Assembly (NCBI GenBank): GCA_937927885.1
Contig: CALEZJ010000524.1
Location: forward strand, 1 to 6,052
Source: an uncultured Paracoccaceae bacterium
GTDB lineage: Bacteria; Pseudomonadota; Alphaproteobacteria; Rhodobacterales; Rhodobacteraceae
Reading direction: 5' to 3'
Length of the DNA stretch: 6,052 bases
Within the stretch, counting starts at the first letter, position 1. Each line of letters opens with the position of its first letter. Position numbers and translations under genes: made by a program. The notes beneath the pieces were generated by a model. The model searched no databases. It had not been told where the DNA came from and saw only the letters and a list, made by a program, of their open reading frames with translations. Below, in pieces: positions 5,434 through 6,052 of this stretch.

Positions 5434-6052
5434 TCAGACCCCGCGCGACAGGTCCAGCTTCAGCCGCAGGAACCCCGCCCGCGTCAGCCCCCGCGACACC
5501 GGGCGGAACCGCGCGATCTGCGCCAGGTGGCGATGGGCGGCGGGGCCGGTTTCAAAGATCACCGTGGTGCCGGGCAGGGCGGCAAAGCGCAGGCTGCCCC
5601 CCGGCGCGGGCGCGCGCACGGCGCCGAGAATCCCCGCGCTGGCGACATGCTGGCGCAGGATGTCGCGCGTCACCCGCTCGTCGGACAGCACGATGTTGGT
5701 CGTCCGCGCCCCGGCGAACTGCCCCGCGCCGCCGGCCCGATAGCTGTTGGTGCACAGGATGAACCGCGCCTCGGGGTCCAGGGGCTGCCCCGCCAGCCGG
5801 GCCGACACGACGCGGTGCGCCTCGGGATCGACCAGCACCCCGCCCGTGTCATAGCGCGCCGGTTGCGACAGGTCATAGACCACGTCCAGAGGGTCGATCA
5901 CCTCGAAATTGTAGCCCGGAACCTCGGGGTTGCGCAGCAACGTGCCGGTGCTGCCGGGCCGGATCCGGTTGAAGGCCGCGGCCGAGCGTTCAAGCCATTC
6001 CAGCACCTCGGCCCCGGTGCCCGCAACCGCCGCCGTCAGCGCGGCCAGCGCC
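5434..6052 (-). CDS. cpdB: CpdB-like 2',3'-cyclic-nucleotide 2'-phosphodiesterase / 3'-nucleotidase, C-terminal part
   Basis: The stop is TGA (complement of 5434-5436). The frame stays open through the right edge, giving the last 205 residues. The sequence fits the C-terminal 5'-nucleotidase domain (5_nucleotid_C), which binds the nucleoside. Family enzymes are usually periplasmic and hydrolyse 2',3'-cyclic nucleotides and 3'-nucleotides to salvage nucleosides and phosphate. Recognisable pieces are EWLERSAAAFNRI, PGYNFEVID, DLSQPARYD, DPEAHRVV, the substrate-loop match TNSYRAGGAGQFAG, and a C-terminal PGTTVIFETGP. The Tyr of YNF (codon 5911-5913) and of SYRA (codon 5740-5742) match the pair thought to sandwich the base in CpdB. 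The metal-binding metallophosphatase domain and any signal peptide lie outside the window. The GTG at 6006 is only an internal codon. The main alternative is a related 5'-nucleotidase (UshA type), but the YNF and NSYRA pattern favours CpdB. It converges on dnaE2 and is probably unrelated to it. Confidence 0.87.
   Translation of the reverse strand, partial: ALAALTAAVAGTGAEVLEWLERSAAAFNRIRPGSTGTLLRNPEVPGYNFEVIDPLDVVYDLSQPARYDTGGVLVDPEAHRVVSARLAGQPLDPEARFILCTNSYRAGGAGQFAGARTTNIVLSDERVTRDILRQHVASAGILGAVRAPAPGGSLRFAALPGTTVIFETGPAAHRHLAQIARFRPVSRGLTRAGFLRLKLDLSRGV

Noticed and set aside
1..6052. CRISPR arrays, tRNA or rRNA genes, insertion sequences, attachment sites
   Set aside because: None was seen. 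The window is almost fully occupied by four conserved protein genes and shows no phage or transposon signature.

Overview
The window is GC-rich (estimated by eye at about 70% G+C), with codons strongly biased to G/C in the third position. Its genes are of the alphaproteobacterial, Rhodobacteraceae-like type. It carries the 3' part of imuA, complete imuB and complete dnaE2, followed by the 3' end of a convergent cpdB-like gene. A perfect GAAC-N7-GAAC site, the LexA operator form used by alphaproteobacteria, supports the same placement. No genus can be fixed from this window.

Layout: imuA (cut by the left edge) runs to 555. imuB (482-1999) starts inside imuA and shares 74 nt with it in another frame. 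dnaE2 (1996-5412) starts at an ATGA overlap with imuB. All three point right and look like one translationally coupled operon, the SOS 'mutasome' cassette. After a 21-nt gap, a minus-strand gene (stop at 5434, cut by the right edge) encodes the C-terminal nucleotidase domain of a CpdB-type periplasmic 2',3'-cyclic-nucleotide phosphodiesterase / 3'-nucleotidase, unrelated to the cassette in function.

How the genes work together (family knowledge): DnaE2 is a non-proofreading alpha-type polymerase that performs mutagenic translesion synthesis. ImuB is a catalytically dead Y-family homologue that serves as a hub contacting the beta clamp, DnaE2 and ImuA. ImuA is a degenerate RecA-like protein. 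LexA normally represses the set until DNA damage.

The most interesting local signal is the LexA-type box at 441-455. It lies within the imuA coding sequence, 26 nt ahead of the imuB start, in a low-GC patch containing a TTA codon. This suggests a second, internal SOS control point for imuB-dnaE2. Other points worth a look are the long dual-coding imuA/imuB overlap, a 3 x 12-nt tandem repeat in imuB, and an insert in the DnaE2 PHP domain. The core system is a known one; I see no evidence for a wholly new system here.
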